Source of the DNA: Thermodesulfovibrio sp. N1
GTDB lineage: Bacteria; Nitrospirota; Thermodesulfovibrionia; Thermodesulfovibrionales; Thermodesulfovibrionaceae
DNA: 33,192 bases
Reading direction: 5' to 3'
NCBI RefSeq assembly: GCF_001707915.1
Contig: NZ_MAVV01000018.1
Location: forward strand, 1-33,192
Position numbers and translations under genes: made by a program. This document shows, in pieces, positions 32,104 to 33,192 of the stretch. Within the stretch, counting starts at the first letter, position 1. Every line of letters begins with the position of its first letter. The notes under the pieces were generated by a model, which was not told where the DNA came from, searched no databases, and saw nothing but the letters and a program-made list of their open reading frames with translations.

Positions 32104-33192
32104 ATGTGTAGATTATCAGCGATTACTTCATCAAAGTATTTTTCGCCAATAGAAAACATTCTTGCCCTTGAAACAATGAAAGAAGGGCATGATGGTTCTG
32201 GTCTTGGCTTAACCCTTAAAGACCTCGGAGGGGAATTTAAGGATTTAAAACAGTATCCTATACTGTCGGGTATATGTTCCCGAAAAGGTAGGGAAATTCT
32301 TGATGCCTATATGGAGGAGGTTGGTTTTAAACTCATTCACAAGTGGAGGCCTAAAATTAAGCCTGTCAAAGGAGTTTTTAGACGTGATTACTACTTTGCA
32401 GCAGTCTATGATTATCCCGATGAATGGAAAGATAAAACAGATAGAGAAAAAGAAGACTTCTTAATGAATATAAGAATTAATTTAAGAAGAATGGGAGAAC
32501 AGGATGAATCAATATTTGTTTTTTCCTTTTATCCCGATGTGATAACCCTTAAAGAAGTAGGAGATCCTCTTGAACTTGCTGAGTTTTTTGGACTTGATAA
32601 AGACAATTTAGAGGCAAAAATTATTTTTGCACAGGGAAGGCAAAATACCAATTATCAGATATATCTTTATGCCTGCCATCCCTTCTTCATTCAGGGATAC
32701 TGCACAATGACAAATGGTGAGAACACTGCCTTTGTGCCTATAAAAGAGTTTCTCATGAGCAGAGGATTTCCGGGATATATGGGATACAATTCAGACAGTG
32801 AGGTATTTGCCCATATACTTCACTATTCAGTAAGACAATTAGGATTCCCATTGACTTATTATAAAGATATAATTACTCCTTTAAAATGGGAAGAAATTGA
32901 ACAAAGACCTGACAGAGAAGCATTGTCTCTTGTTAAGATGTCTCTTCGTCCACTTTGTATAGATGGTCCTAATATGGTAATCGGTTTTACTCCTGATGGT
33001 ACATGTTTTATGGTTCAGGATGCTAAAAAACTTAGACCCGGAGTTGTTGGAGGTGTTAAAGGCAAATATGCGTTAATGTCAGAGCTTTGCGGACTTGACA
33101 AAGTAATTCCCGAGAGAGATAAATCAAAAGATATATATCCAATGAAGTATGACATGGTGATTGTATCACCGGGTGCAAAGGAGGTAAAAGTA
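32104..33192 (+). CDS. Class II glutamine amidotransferase, glutamate-synthase-like (partial, runs off the window)
   Basis: The frame is open for 363 codons to the window end. The protein begins MCRLSAITSSKYFSPIEN, with Cys2 placed as the N-terminal nucleophile of Ntn-type glutaminases after Met removal. Class II-like segments follow: ETMKEGHDGSGLGLTLKD near residue 24, FFIQGYCTMTNGENTAFVPI near 198, GYNSDSEVFAHILHYSV near 223, and MVIGFTPDGTCFMVQD near 297. This resembles the stand-alone amidotransferase subunit of archaeal or thermophile-type glutamate synthase. The other subunits would be expected just downstream. A GGAG site lies 8 bases before the start and a sigma-70 promoter is upstream. 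An asparagine synthetase- or PurF-like role is less likely because no such catalytic domains appear. Confidence 0.85.
   Translation, partial: MCRLSAITSSKYFSPIENILALETMKEGHDGSGLGLTLKDLGGEFKDLKQYPILSGICSRKGREILDAYMEEVGFKLIHKWRPKIKPVKGVFRRDYYFAAVYDYPDEWKDKTDREKEDFLMNIRINLRRMGEQDESIFVFSFYPDVITLKEVGDPLELAEFFGLDKDNLEAKIIFAQGRQNTNYQIYLYACHPFFIQGYCTMTNGENTAFVPIKEFLMSRGFPGYMGYNSDSEVFAHILHYSVRQLGFPLTYYKDIITPLKWEEIEQRPDREALSLVKMSLRPLCIDGPNMVIGFTPDGTCFMVQDAKKLRPGVVGGVKGKYALMSELCGLDKVIPERDKSKDIYPMKYDMVIVSPGAKEVKV

Overview
The window looks like chromosomal DNA of an AT-rich, flagellated, anaerobic, probably thermophilic Gram-negative bacterium. A Thermodesulfovibrio-type Nitrospirota is my best guess. It rests on the low G+C, the large acyl-CoA-dehydratase-activase protein, the UbiD decarboxylase, an MCE/MlaD lipid-transport protein and numerous dispersed GCTTCGCTCAGAATGAC-type palindromes. 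This is an inference; no rRNA or other taxonomic marker is present. I see no tRNA, rRNA, CRISPR array, insertion sequence or prophage.

Region 1 (1-14290, minus strand) is one long, tightly packed gene series. In transcription order it runs: ubiD-family decarboxylase, giant double-ASKHA activase, a 31-codon basic protein resembling the AURKAIP1/COX24 (bS22/mS38) ribosomal family, a small coiled-coil protein, a MetE-like methyltransferase, tmk, holB, ricT, metG, radC, an FmdB-type zinc ribbon, glpX, a periplasmic-binding-type lipoprotein, and the first codons of one more gene. tmk-holB-ricT-metG is a conserved bacterial order that links DNA replication and translation genes. A promoter sits almost on top of the ubiD start codon, so that message may be leaderless.

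Region 2 (14291-18492) holds a repeat-bearing divergent gap, then uppP-ftsK on the plus strand (cell-wall lipid recycling and chromosome translocation). A convergent minus-strand gene follows, coding a coiled-coil PD-(D/E)XK nuclease-like protein with an internal duplication.

Region 3 (18493-23341, plus) is the flagellar filament locus: a sigma-28-type promoter, a structured GGA-rich leader, fliC, a hairpin, repeats, then flaG, fliD, fliS and a small unassigned gene.

Region 4 (23342-31983, plus) starts with another repeat cluster. It continues with an operon of mlaD-like, def, fmt, DUF116, rsmB, a PASTA protein, rpe, a TPR protein, pgsA and a PDZ/radical-SAM DUF512 protein. fmt and the DUF512 gene are each broken by a frame change at a run of exactly seven A. 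In both cases a -1 shift (or one extra A) restores the full-length protein, which points to slippage/programmed frameshifting or to homopolymer base-calling errors.

Region 5 (31984-33192) has a good sigma-70-type promoter and the first 363 codons of a class II glutamine amidotransferase (glutamate-synthase-like) that runs off the window.

The palindromic repeats occur in four intergenic clusters and, in frame, inside holB and inside the linker of the activase, where they are translated as the CHSERSEES peptide. I found no clearly new defence or mobile system. The observations most worth following up are the paired A7 frameshifts, the flagellin leader, the translated repeats and the overlooked small basic protein.
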